This document shows positions 36,401-50,500 of a stretch of DNA of 64,000 nucleotides, piece by piece. The stretch spans positions 21,133 through 85,132 of the forward strand of contig JAXGGA010004728.1 of the NCBI GenBank assembly GCA_038373865.1, read 5' to 3'. A program made the position numbers and the translations under genes. Position 1 is the first letter of the stretch; every line of letters starts with the position of its first letter. Below the pieces are notes generated by a model. It made no database searches and was not told the origin of the DNA. It was given only the letters and a program-made list of their open reading frames with translations. Source of the DNA: Uloborus plumipes. Lineage: Eukaryota > Arthropoda > Arachnida > Araneae > Uloboridae.

Positions 36401-38491
36401 AAAACAAGGTCTTAGAGAATACAGAGTGCTTCATCTTAACAAGGCAATATTGGATTTTTATTTTTCAAATATGTTTTGAATTATTTTCATCAATTTTTGA
36501 CTTTTTTTACTTGGTGATATTTTCACAGGATATTAAGACCACTCTACAGCTTTTATTTTATTCTTTTTCTTTTAATTAGAAAATAAGCCAGAAAGGATAT
36601 TATGCAAACCTTCCTGAAAAGATTCCTGCTATGCTTAATATTAGTTCTGTACACATTGTAAAAGGGACATTTTAAGCTAAGTGAATCTAATACAATGTTT
36701 GATTTTATGAACTGAACTGAACTTGTGATTTTAAAAACAAAAATAATAATAATAATAATAAGTACCAAACTCACCTGCGACTGCTCCACATAGTGACGAC
36801 TGCCATGGCTTCACTCGAAATCCTTGATGGGAGGACCACACATTCTGAATTGTATTGATAAAAAAATCACATCAAAATCAAGTAGAATTAAAAAATCAAT
36901 CAAAATAGAAAAGAATTTCAGAAGAAATATGTATTTTGTTCAGTATGAGCTAGATTAATACAGGAAAAAGCAAGGAGTAAGGAAGTAAGATTAAAAGGCC
37001 ATTCACTCAGCATAATAGCAGAGTTGTGCCTTTGACACATGGGACAAAAGCAAAGAAATACAGAGCTTTATAAGTTTCACTTCCTTTCCTAAGTTTTTTA
37101 GATATTAGGATCACTTGGCTGCAGTTTCTGCCCCTTGATAGTCAGCAAAAAGAAGGGGAGGAAGTAAGGTCTCAATCATAACTTTAAAGAAGCCAATAAG
37201 AACAAGAGAAGAATGGAATTTGAAAGTTGGCATGGGCAGAGTTACTCTTTTGTCAAGGGGGAACTAAGTCCCCAGCCAAATAATAATAAAAAGAAAGCTT
37301 TAAAATTAAAAGATGGAAAGACCACTGATAATGTACTATGTATGTTTTTTCTCTCCTCCCCCAAATGAACAAAGATTTTCAACTTCTGCTTTTGTTCTTC
37401 CAAATTTCCATATCAAATTTAAAGTACAGAAAAAAAGAGAGATGGGTAAAAAGAAAGACATAGCTTTGAAAGGTACGTAGATATAATAAAAGTTGCGAGT
37501 CTAAAATTCCAAGGTTAGGCAATTTTTGATGTCAGAACGGAGATGTACAGCTTTGCAGGAATAGCTTTTATTATAGCACTTATTATCACTAGTAAATTGT
37601 AAGCAATTTTACAAATGCTTTATATTACGAGCATAAAAAATCTTGCCAAATCAGCAGTATTATGAAATTTTTCTGAAACTAGCGATGAAGCATGATAGAA
37701 GTAACTAATAAAGGCATAACAAATAATATTAAAACTGTAATAAGAATTGCAAATGCGTTACTTTTGGGTTACAAAGAGCTGTCTCTCTTTAAATTTCTTT
37801 TATGAAGGAGGGGTGCTTGCAATATTTAAGCATGCGTTTGCAATTATCACTGATATTTAGTTTTAATATTGTTTTCTGTTTGTAAATTACTGCATAAAGA
37901 TAGAATCTCTATTAAAAAAGTACACTAAGAAAACATAGCAACATTTATTACTTAAGTTTTTAACTTGTTAAAAGTATTTTTAAAAAATATAATGATAGTT
38001 CTCTATTGTCAATACATTGCAATTAAACAAGCAAAACACAAGATTTTACAAACCTTTAAATATTCCCATACTGGAAATTGTATTAACGAAAAGGGAATTT
38101 CTCGAGAAAGTGTGCAGAAGTAACCCCTGTATAAACCTCGGTAGCCCTATGGGAAAAAAGAAAGTATGAGAAATTTTGATTTCTCCTCATAAATCACTTA
38201 AAAAACTATTATTAAACATTTTTTTTTATCATTTTCACATTCAATCTAAATGAGCTTTCGAAATTTGCTTTGAGAATAATGCAACTTTTAAAGCTTGATA
38301 GCATGAAGGCTTTGACTGCACAGAAGTCTTACTAAAACTCTTGTAATGCCAAATGATTTTTAGTGGGTTTCTACATGACTTAACTTGATTTTGTCGAATT
38401 CTAAGCAATCTTTAAGTAGGTTTCAACTAAAATTTGTACTTAAAACTTTTATTTTGCTCAAATAAAGAAATATATATGTATATATATATAT

Positions 38492-38526
<35 letters not shown>

Positions 38527-41500
38527 CATGATGTAAATCAAGAAAAGACCATACGCGGATTTAGGACAGAAAACCTGGGGGGGGGGAGGTTTTTTTTTTT
38601 TTACTATCTGCTACTACTACAACTCGCCAAAGGCCGCTTGATTATAGCGTTGCAAGTTTATGTGCTAATTAACGTGTATTAATAAAGAATCAATACATGG
38701 ACATCTACGATGGGTGAGGTTTTTTAGGTTTTGTTACTAAAAATAGTTTTACCTTGATAATTTTCAAGATTTATAAAATATAAATTTGGGCATTTTACTT
38801 TATAAAATCATTACATACAATAATTATAAAGTACTTATAATGTTATTACTCTCTCTGTAAGCCTTTTGAAACATGCTTAGTTGAACAGAATTTCTACTTC
38901 ACAATTTATAAAATTAATAATCACCTCGTTTCGTTTCACTTTATTGTTAATTGATTGATAAATTCAAATATAAATCTTTGTATTGAGCGTACCTCATAAG
39001 CAGAAGTGCCGATCCAAAATTCGGCAGATTTAACCAGTGAAAATGAATGAACAAATGAAAGTAAAATGCTTTTATTTTCTCTTTCTGCTAAATGGTGAAT
39101 AAAATAAGTAATAAATAAATAAAGGTACACAATGTCTTCTTACTATTATTTTCATTGCAAAATAAACTTTCTACATGAAGTATTTAAATACTATTTGTCG
39201 GCTAATAAATCATAGTTCAAGTTCTTTACGATATCCGACTCCGAAAACAATAGCATCAAATTTGAGTCTTAGCCAATTATTAATGCGGCGCATTGCCGAG
39301 AATGATCTCTCACACGTTGCGCTATTGCATGGTAAAGTCAAGGATATTTTTAATAGCTTTTTTACATTAGGATAGATAGAGGTTAGTGTCATTCGACAGC
39401 ACTTCTTTCTTCAATTCCTCCACTAACATTTTTAATTGCATATCCTTTGTACTCCTATCCGAATAGCGAAAAACATTTCGTAAAATTGCCACTTCAGCTT
39501 TGAGAAGCGGTTTACACAGCTCCAAAGCTGAATAGGAATCGACGATATTGCCGACAACAGTCCTTCAGCTTGGGGTGATTTGGGATGCCTTAGGACATCA
39601 GCTGTATTACTTAAAACAGCCAAAAGGACTAAAATTTCTTTAAACAGACAAAACGGCTGTTGCCCCACTTGCCCATCTAGTATCACTTAGGCTGTGTGTT
39701 TATTTCATGTGGTCCAGGCGTCTTAATCTTCATTTCCTTTCGAAGTTCCCTTATTTTTGAGCAAGTATCAGGAGAAGAAAAATAAACATACAATGATGGT
39801 AAAACATTAAAAAAGGAGCAACTTATATCGCTACTTTTACATGCATTAACGATCACAAGATTTAATTTGTATGCCAGACAGTGCACATACATTGCGTAAG
39901 GATGCTAGCTCCGAACTATTGTTTGCAGTCCATTATTTAACACCTGACATGACACTTGCTCCATCATAAAACTGTCCTATCATGGTTGCATGTATTCCAA
40001 TTTCTTCCAGAGATGGCAATATTACATCGGCAAGCGATTGCTCCATCCGAGACAGAGAAACATCTTTCATTGCTATAAGCCTCTCTTTAATTTCATTGCT
40101 ATGAAAATATCTAATGCAAATGCATAGCTCCTGAACTTTGTGGGACTTGGCTTCGTCCACCCAAGAGAAAAACATTCTGCTTCATTAATTTCTGCTACAA
40201 TTTTACGTAATACTTCATTGGCTACAATTGTTAAGATTTCATTCTGTGTAGAATGACCAGTGAGGTTAAAATACCGCTCATATTTATCTTTAAAATTTTT
40301 ATCATACTTGCTGAAAAGCTCACAGAGTTCCAAATAATTGCCTTTATTATTTGACTGTTCATCATGCCCTTGGAAAAGGGCATGCCTTGCCTAGCCAAAT
40401 AAAGCAAAATATCTAAATTTGTCTTTTTGTAGGATTCAGATACTTGTACCGCCACCGATTTTGTTGTTTTTTTTAAAATTGACCAATTTTGCCATTGCCA
40501 ACGTATGAGCTTGACTGACTGCATGCTTTTCAAGTTTGTCCTCAATCTTCTCGCAATTATTTAACCCTTTTTCAGTAAGTACATTTTCTATTGAGTTGGA
40601 ACAAAACATACCACAAGCAAAACAGAATACACTGTCTGTGCTGACGCTATTCTCAAGCCAATCAAATTTATTGTAATAGCAAGGACTAAATGTGCGATTT
40701 GAACCTGCAATATTTGTGGAAGGGTAAGAAATCAATTGTGGACGGGCTGGGCCTGTCTTTAAATTTCCCAGATCACAAACAGAGCTTTTCATGCACTCAA
40801 GCATGGATCTCTAGTACTAACTAGTGTTTTGTCATTCAAGTGATTTACATTATTTTTTGATGATGAACTTGTAGATGCACCAGCTGGATCTCTGGTACTA
40901 ATTAGTGTTTCGTCATTCACATGATTTACATTATTTTTTGATTTTTTACTTATTTGGCACCAGCAGCACCAGTGCAGTTGCTTTGATCTTTATTAAGAAA
41001 GGATCTAATGTCTCCAGACCTGACCATTTCAGCAGCTAAATAATGAATTCATGCCACACAAAAAAAATCAAAGCACGGAGTATATATAGTCGTAAAAAAA
41101 TACAACCACTTTCTCAACTATTCGGTGAACTGTGCCAGATGTTATTTTGTTTTTCTGGGTTTAAAAAAAGTTCAGTGATATAAACTTGTTTTCCTTATTC
41201 CTTTCTTATTTAGGATCTCGAATAATAATAATATGCTAATGTAATTACTCATGTACGGATTTATATTATCATGAATTCAAAAAATATTGTTGGAAGACAC
41301 TAAGTAAGCAAAATAAAAATGCATCGAATTATGAGAAAATGTTGTTCATTTAAAATGAGTGACGCGGACTACAGTGTTACACATGATATTATTCTTGGTA
41401 CATATAGGTACATGCTTGAGAAAAAATTTGAGTTATCGAGAATAAGGAAAAAATACTGCGCGTTAAAGAGAAAAAAAAAATCATTAAAATTCATTTTGAA

Positions 41501-44500
41501 ACATCGAAAAATTTGAGTTATCGAAGTTCGAGTTATCGCGAGTTGACTAATTCGTTCTTGGAGTAAATCGCGCACAAACACACACAAACAGGGAATCTAC
41601 AGTACATATCATTTTTTCAAAAAGGGAAAAATATGTTTCAAATTTTTGTCTGTGCTTATTATTCTTAAAAAAAGCAAATGTGATCAAGATTTTCCCCAAA
41701 AAACTGAGCGGGGGGGGGGGGGGCCACCCCCCCCCCATAAATCTTCCCATGACAACTAAAAAGCCCACTCATGTGCTCAAGCAACATCTAAACCAATAAG
41801 CCAAGTACATAGTGATAAAAAGTGTACGCAAATTAATGATAATACAAACATTAATAAGAAAGATGCTAACAAAAAGTAATGAAAGCAGACTCATCAGCCA
41901 TGGACGCTTCATTCAATGGTCAAAAAATCCATTGGATGAAGCTTCCATACCAGATGAGTTTGGTTTCATCATTTTTTGTTTGTATCTCTTCTTATTAATG
42001 CTTATACTGCTGTTAATTTGCTTAGACTTTTTAACGCAATATATATATATATACATACACAGTGGCGTGCGAAAGTGTCCTAGGTTCAAGATCCATCCCT
42101 TGAAGCTTAACAATAGATTTCTATAGTGAAAATTACAAATACTTTAAGAGATGTTTATTATTATTCAATCGGTTTCATGCAGCTGTGATCGTCTAGTGTC
42201 TATTTAAAACAGAAATAAAATTCAATTTCTTCTATTTGCAATTCCTTAAATTTTACTTTTCTCAGCCTGGTGGACAAGAATTTCTTGTTACACCAATGCA
42301 TGTATATCAAGGTGCACACTATGGAAAAAAGCAATGTTCGAAACCCGAACAAAATTTTAAGTGGGATTTTTTTGAATAGAGTGAGGACTAAAAAAACTTT
42401 CTTTTTTTGCAATTCATTTTATAGCTTAATATCTTGGATCAATATTTATTGGAATAAAATACTTGAATATTATGTATAAGAAAATTTATTTAATGATCAT
42501 AACTATGAATCAGAGCCAGAGTAAGGCAAGTTTATTTTTGTTATTCTCCAGGAATGCATGAAAACGTTTGCTTACAAAGAATGGGACTTGAACTCTATTA
42601 ACGCCGCTAAATAACTGTGAAGGAATTTTTGTAAAAGAATAACGTTATTGTGGCTTGACCTAGAATAAGACCCTATGTAAGATTACTTGATTAAATATCA
42701 GATAATCATTGTATTCAGTACCATATAGCGCCTAACACCTGTAGCGTTCATGCTTGCGACAATAAGAAAAGTTTTCACCAACATGTAGCATCTACTCTGA
42801 ATAGCTGACAAGTATTAAAGTATAAAAAGAAAAAATATTTAAATTGTGCCCTTAAATGGAGGAAATGCAGAAAATGGCAACAATATTGAGCAGATAAACT
42901 AATTTGGTGACTAAATTAAATTAATTGAAAGATTCAATAATTAACAGATTAAATAACTTGACAGATAAATGTTCACAACTGCATGATTTTACCACACCAC
43001 CACAATGGATTACAATTACAACAGTCAAGAAATCAGTTGGCGGGATTCCTGGTAAGTAACGTTAAATTTAATTATTAGATTATTTTAGTTTTTAATGGAA
43101 CTTTTAATGTTATTTAGTCACTTGTTCTTTTATATGATGGATAACTAAATTTTATTGGAACTTATAATGGTTTTCGACAAATGAATTAAATTATTTGGTG
43201 ACATTTTCAGATTTAATGGAGCTTTGGATTGGTGGTAGTTAGACACTTTAAAAAAGCTGCCTATGACAGTGACGTATCTTGACTAAATTAATTTAGCACA
43301 TTATTTTAAGTGGTAACAGAATTTAAACAGTTTAGATGAATTGATTTGGTAATTTTTTTACATTTTAATAATACATTTAAAGTGATTGTGATGCTAAGAT
43401 TTTAAGAAAAACTGACAAACCTATGTTTTTAAAACAAAATTTGACAGACCTAATACCAAAGATTTGACATAAATTTTCTTAAAAATATTAAAATCTAAAC
43501 ATAAACAGAGGGTAGGGGACGTCATTTCAAGTTTTTCCAGGGGGGGGGGGGGGCAAAGGGTAAAACACAATGCAATTTCACCAGAAAACCACGCCCACTT
43601 ATATGTAAATGCATTGATTTCTCAAAGTCAGGGGGGTGCAATTGACCCCCTGCCCCCCCCCCCCTAAATGACGGGCCTGGCAGAGGGATATTTCTATATT
43701 GGGAAATCTGCTAGGTAGTCAAACTCTTCGGGCAAATAATTTTATTTTGGTAACCCCATGCAGATATTTCCACTGAGTTTATCTGTTCTAATGATATTCC
43801 CCTACTCTTTGCTGGCACATGCAAAAAAAAACTTTTTCCTGCAGACATTGGTGCCAAAAATTTGACGCTAATGAATAAAGATCACTAATTTCTCAATAAT
43901 CGAAGCTTTATAATTTAGAACTGTCAATATGCCCACATATGCACCATGAAAAATTTTGTGTAATTCAACAATAAGTCTAATTTATTAAAAAGTGCTGGAG
44001 GAGAAATTAATATTAGTTTGACATGTTCCTCATTATGATTATTCTCTAATAAGACATAACATAAATGCAACATTGCAAGCGTTTTTTTTTTTTTTTTTTT
44101 GCTAAAAAATAAATACTCGAATGAAAATAACAGCAACTGATATAATCAGATAATTTTGCTCAACAAAAAGTTACCCTGCTTTGTTTTAAAAACAAACTGT
44201 TTCCATTTGAGGAGAGAAATAAAAAAAGTCAATTTTATAACTGGACATGGGAATTCTATGAAGACATTTCAACTCACTTCAATAATTTTTTTTTCCTTTC
44301 TTTCTGGTAAAGACTCAAAAATGATAAAATGATATGTATTGCTCAATTAAATGAGAAATACTAAAGTCATATTGAATATAACGAATATATTTATGCTGCA
44401 GTAATATTTTAATGAATCAATGTATTATAAAATGCAGCAAGAGATTATTCATACCTCTGTTTTTATGGTGGTCTGTAAAATAGCCCAACTGGATTGCTGT

Positions 44501-47500
44501 GGATTAGCCTGAGCTCTTTGCTTGACAACTTCGGTGGGCACTCGCACCATGCAAGATGCCTAAAGTAGAGACTAAAATCATTCTGTTATATTTTATTGAG
44601 AAACAAAGAAAAGCTTGATTCAACATGCACATAACATAATGAAAGCTTATAACAAAATAAAAAAACTAAATTTTGCTAATGCATAAACTCTCCCCCTGAC
44701 TTTCTTTCAGACCGATAATTATTCTATCTGACTAACAGCCTTTTCTCACCATTTGACAACTTAATTTAAAGTTTCCTTCCCCTTGTCTTTTAATTTCATT
44801 CTTGGTTTTCTTTTCACTCTAGCGTAGACAGATAGCTAGGGTTTTTTAAAGCATGTAAATAATCCTTGAAATGTTAAGAGGTGTGAAATACACAACAACA
44901 TGAACCAATAGCATAATACGATACTCGTCTGTTTTATGAGTAAATTAACTTTCTAAAAATGAAGTTCAAGATCCCAGGAAGAGAAGAGAAAAATAATATA
45001 AATTGCAAAACTCGGATGTCTACAAGCATTTTTGAAGAAAAGTCATTGATAAAATAGTGTCTCTTCAAGATGCAAAAAGACCAGCATAGAATTCATGCTC
45101 TTGTAGCAGGATTTCTAAAATTTTCTGATTCTTGGCACCTGTTGAAGAACTAAAATTTCCTCACAGCCCCCCAGTCTATCTCTATTATATACATACAGTA
45201 CTACCTCCTTTAAAGGACACACCTGAATAAGGGAGACTTTCCCTGGTCCCAGTCCCTGTCGAAAGGGACCTCCACGTATTACCTCTAATCAAAGGACACT
45301 ATTTAAGGGACAGCACAGAGAAAAACTGCAAAAAATTTAACGTATTTCTTCATAAAAAGTATTGGATTTATTAAAATTGAAAGCTCTTTTGTTTTCTTAT
45401 TAAAAAATTAACTAGTAAATGTTTATTTTAATTTTATCATTCAAAGAAAACAAATATGTATTATAAAATTCTAGCTAAGATTTACAATCATGCGCTTTCT
45501 TCTCAGCAATTTATTTTAATGGGTTTAGCTCTGTCACATAGTGCAACTCCCATTGTAAACTGTATATAGAAAACTGGAAATGTGATCCCATTCCTTGATA
45601 CATTGCAATGCACTGTGAATTACATGGTGTGAAGAAATCTATGCAATAAATTACTTATAATAATTTCTACAAATTACAAAACTTTGATTCTACTAAAATT
45701 TTTACAAAATTTAAATCTTTGGAATAACTTTTTTTCTCTAATTTCAATAATGATAAGTTCATTTAGTAAGTATGCTTCAATATTTAATCTAAAATGTTAA
45801 AAGTTTACATTTAACATAATAATATACTGATTTAAGTACATGGCAGGCATCACTTCATTAACCTCTAAACAAGGGATGCTTCGATTAAAGGGAAAAAAAT
45901 TCAGATCACATTAGTGTCTCTTATTGAGAGATTTTACTGTGTATGTACACTGAAGTGACAAAAGTCATGGGATACCTCTTAATATCGTGTCGGCCCTCCT
46001 TTTGCCCGGCGAAGTGCAACAACTCGACGTGGCATGGACTCAACAAGTCGTTGGAAGTCTTCTGCAGGAATATTGAGCCATGCTGTCTCGATAGACGTCC
46101 ATAATTGTGAAAGCGTTGATGGGGCAGGATTTTGGGCACGAACAGACCTCTCGATGGTGTCCCATAAATGCTCAATGGGATTCATGTCGGGCGATCTAGG
46201 TGGCCAAATCATTCGTTGGAATTGTCCAGAATTTTCTTCAAACCAATTGCGAACAGTTGTGGCCCGGTGACATGGCGCATTGTCATCCATAAAAATCCCA
46301 TCGTTGTTTGGGTACATGAAGTCCATGAATGGCTGCAAGTGATCTCCAAGTAGCTGCACATAAGCATTTCCAGTCAATGTTCGGTCCAGTCGCACTAGAG
46401 GACCAAGTCCATGCCATGAAAAAACAGCCCACACCATTACGGAGCCACCACCAGCTTGAACAGTGCCTTGCTGACAGTTTGGGTCCATGGCTTCGTGGGG
46501 TCTGCGCCACACTCGAACCCTACCATCGGCTCTTACCAGCTGAAATCGTGACTCATTGGACCAGGCCACGGTTTTCCATTCATCTAGGGACCAACCGATA
46601 TGCTCACGTGCCCACGAGAGTTGCTGCAAGCGATGTCGTTCTGTCAGTAAAGGCACTCGAGTCGGTCTTCTGCTGGAATAGCCCAAGAAATCCAAATTTC
46701 TCCGCACAGTTCTAGCAGACACGTCCATTGTACGTCCCACATTGATTTCTACGGTGATTTGACGTAGTGTTGCTTGTCTGTTAGAATTTACGACTCTTTG
46801 CAGACGTCGCCGGTCTCGATCTTTAAGTGCAGGCGGTCGACCACTGCGCTGTCCATGGTGGGATGTTATGCCTGAAATTTCATACTCTCGGCACACTCTT
46901 GACACAGTGGATCTGGGAATGTTGAATTCTCTAACGATTTCCGAAATGGCATGACCCATGCGTCTAGCTCCAACTAACATTCCGCGTTCAAAGTCTGTTA
47001 ATTCACGTCGTGCGGTCATCATCACGTTAAAACCTCTTCACATGAATAACTTGAACAGAAATGAAAGCTCTGTAAAAGCACTGCGCATTTATACCTGTTC
47101 TATGCGATGCTACTGCCATCTGAAAATTTGCATATTGCTATCCCATGACTTTTGTCACTTCAGTGTATATACATTCGGACTTCCATATATCGAAGTAGTA
47201 AATTGCAGGGGAAAAAACTGAAATATAGAAATTTCGATATAAAGAAGTGAACTTAATTTTATTGTAATTACTCCCATAACATTAATATTAAATTTAGTCT
47301 TTGTAAACAAAACTACATTTCTAATCCAGTTCATTTACAGTTAATATGATGTAAAAGTTAATTATTAAGTAAAGAACTAATAGGGAAAAAATTGTTTATT
47401 ACTTTTAAATAAACAGTTATTCAAACCTCAGTTACGATGATTACAGTTGCATTCTTTTAAAAGAGTAAAAAAACTACAAAAGTCTTGCTAAATAGCCAGT

Positions 47501-50500
47501 TTTGCAAAAAGTTCACCTTAGAAATGTTTGTGTTTATTCATCCAATAAAAAGACTTCATTGTAATCTGTAGAGAAACTTATACAAACTTGAATGTTTGAT
47601 TCAGGGGTGATTGTAAGTTCATAAAAAAATACCTGAAAGTTTTAAAGAGATAATGTGTGTATGGAGGGGGGGGGGTAAACCAAGGCATCTGTTACTTAAG
47701 AACACCTAGTTTTATAATTATACATATTTAAAATTAATTTCCTTTCATAAACCAACACATTTCATATATTCGAATAGTTTCAAATAGTTTTTAGTCAAAA
47801 TATTGTACATGCATTTAATTAAATTGTAAATGAGTAATAAAGTTACTTTTGAGCTGGTGTTGAACAAATTATCGCCAAAAAAAAAATTAAGGAGAAAGCA
47901 AAAGTCTTAACAGAATTATATTTGTTGTGCGAAAATATTTATAAAGTAATAAAAGTTGCAGTTGTTACTGAAAATATGGAAAAGAATTGATCTAGATGCA
48001 CTACCCATAAATCTCCCAATCAGTACAATATGACCCGAGTCAAAGATTTCATATTTATTAATACTAAAGTGAAGTACTATTTAAAGATCTTATGTATGTA
48101 TTAAAAAACTTAAATAGTTGAAACAAAATTAAGCCACAGATTAAGCATTTAAGTTTTTGACACTCTTAAGGAGCATGAAATTTTGCTTAAAACTTTTATT
48201 TCAATGATATAATCAAAATAAAAAGAAATGTTATTTGTTTGCCTTTCAACAAGGATTAGCAAGCATCGAAAATGCGAAATATATGATTCTCACAGCGTAC
48301 GCAAAGTCGCAAAGAGATCGTAATTTTCAAAATTAAGGCTGTATGAAAATGGCATATAAAAGAATTCAAATAAACTTACTTCAGATTCACAATTAAAAGA
48401 TCTATGATAAACATATTATTTTTACTATCCACATAATTGAAGCAAAATAAAATTAAATCAGATCTTCAAATTTTAACTTTGACGCAATTTGATTTTCATA
48501 AAAGAAACAGAATTTCGCTCAAAAATTTTAAATTTATAATTTTTTGATATAAATAAAAATATATTTCATTTATTTGTCTCCTTACTAAGAGTAATGAGCA
48601 TCAAAAATCAGAAAAATTCGATCTTCATATCAGATGCAAATCGATTGCATTTTTTTAAATGAAGGCATCAAAATAAAAAAATCTGGTATGGACCCCACAC
48701 TACTTCCTTTTACGTGTGTATATTTCTTAGTAGTTGCCTTAAGTGTTAAAAAAAGTGCTTGGAGTGAGTAAGGTAACAATTCAAATATTTACTCCCCTAA
48801 TATACCACGAAACAAGGCAAAAAATATTTTACAATGGTTATTTTTCTAAATATTGCTGATTTTAATATCATTTAGTGAATTTTTCGCAAAATATCGCCAA
48901 TAGCGCCAAGTTGAACCCAAATTCAAAAAATAATTTTTTCGCCAAATTTGTCGCTAACTTGGCGATATGTCACCAAGTTGGCGTCAAACACTTGGCGACC
49001 AAAAGCTTGGCGACATGTCGCCAAGTGGTGGCGCCAATTCATATCACTTGAGTTTGTATTGAAATTAACATTGATTTACCCCAAAAAAGGGGTAAAAGAC
49101 CCCTTTGGGAACATTCGAATGCAATCACAAGGGGAGGTGCACAACTAGACCCCTCTCAGAGCCTACATACCAAGCTAGAAGTTTCTACGGCATATAGTTT
49201 TTGAGTTATGCGAGCCACATACGCACATACATCCGCACATACGTACATACAGACGTCACGAGAAAACTCGTCGTAATTTACTAGGGGGTGGTCGAAATTG
49301 ATTTTTCGGCTGTTTGTATGTTGTTAGGTACATATACACGTGCTGACAGGTTGAAAAAACTACGCGACATTCATTCAGGGGTGAGCAAAGTCAAAACTTA
49401 GACCGAAATTTGAGTGAAATTTTTTTCGTGATCACAATACTTCCTTTACTACGTAAAAGGAAGTAAAAAATGGTGCAAATAAAATGATTTATTAAAGTAA
49501 AAAAGTTAGTATGGCATCTTAACATTTCTATTCGATGAAAGTTATTAAAAATTATCGGTATAAGCATCGAAAATTCGAAAAAGCAAAAAAAAATTCCCGA
49601 CATAGAAAGATAAAAGCATAATTGAAAATATTTTATTTCCGGTATTTTCGTACATGAAAATACCAGAATTGATCATGAAAATATCGGAAATGCAGTAAAA
49701 TACCGAAACACAATCACCCTTGTTGATTGTATTATTTGCTGATTATATCAAATGCACCCACAACTTTGATGCATGTTTCAACCTGTTTATACATAGATAA
49801 TATTTTTATGCTCATATAATAAGTTTGTGAATTAATGAAGTAGAATTTTGCTTTTATTCCATATAGTTTTATTTTCCATTTTAGTACATCTAAATGACTT
49901 TAAAAACCAAAAAGTCAAATTTTCTCGCACTCTCCCATCAGCTTCTCTGTCTATTGAAAGTTTTACTACTGTGTGTGTATATTTATAGATGAAAGAAATG
50001 ATGATCCAAATGATACATACCACTTCTCCACAAGAGGCAGCAAACATGTGCACCAAACTTTGTGTATGATTGAACATTGAATGATGACACAGAGATTTGA
50101 CCATCTCATATGAGCAAAAGAAAACAGCAGCTGTAAAAATATGAAAATTAAACTTAAGCCGTGAGCACATGAATTTCAAATATCAGTCGAGTTTGGTAAA
50201 ACATTAATTTCAAGGTAAACCATGTCTTTCATTCTGACTTACAGGATGATTCTGAATTCATCATGAATACTTGGTTGAAGGGTTGAGAATAGGAAAACAA
50301 GACTACTTCACCCTGAAAAGCATGTCGGCAGACAGGGTGCCCACAGCGGGGATTATAGCGCAAGTTGCGCCATGAAAATTTTTGGGGGGGATTTTTTAAA
50401 CTAATTTATTTATTTCTTTAAATTATTTATTATTTTTTTTTAATTTAAACTATTTACTGTTTTTTCTTAATTTCAATTACACAGGCCAACAAAAAAAACC

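Noticed and set aside
46329..46715. 128-codon plus-strand open frame
   Set aside because: Antisense shadow of the Tc1 transposase.
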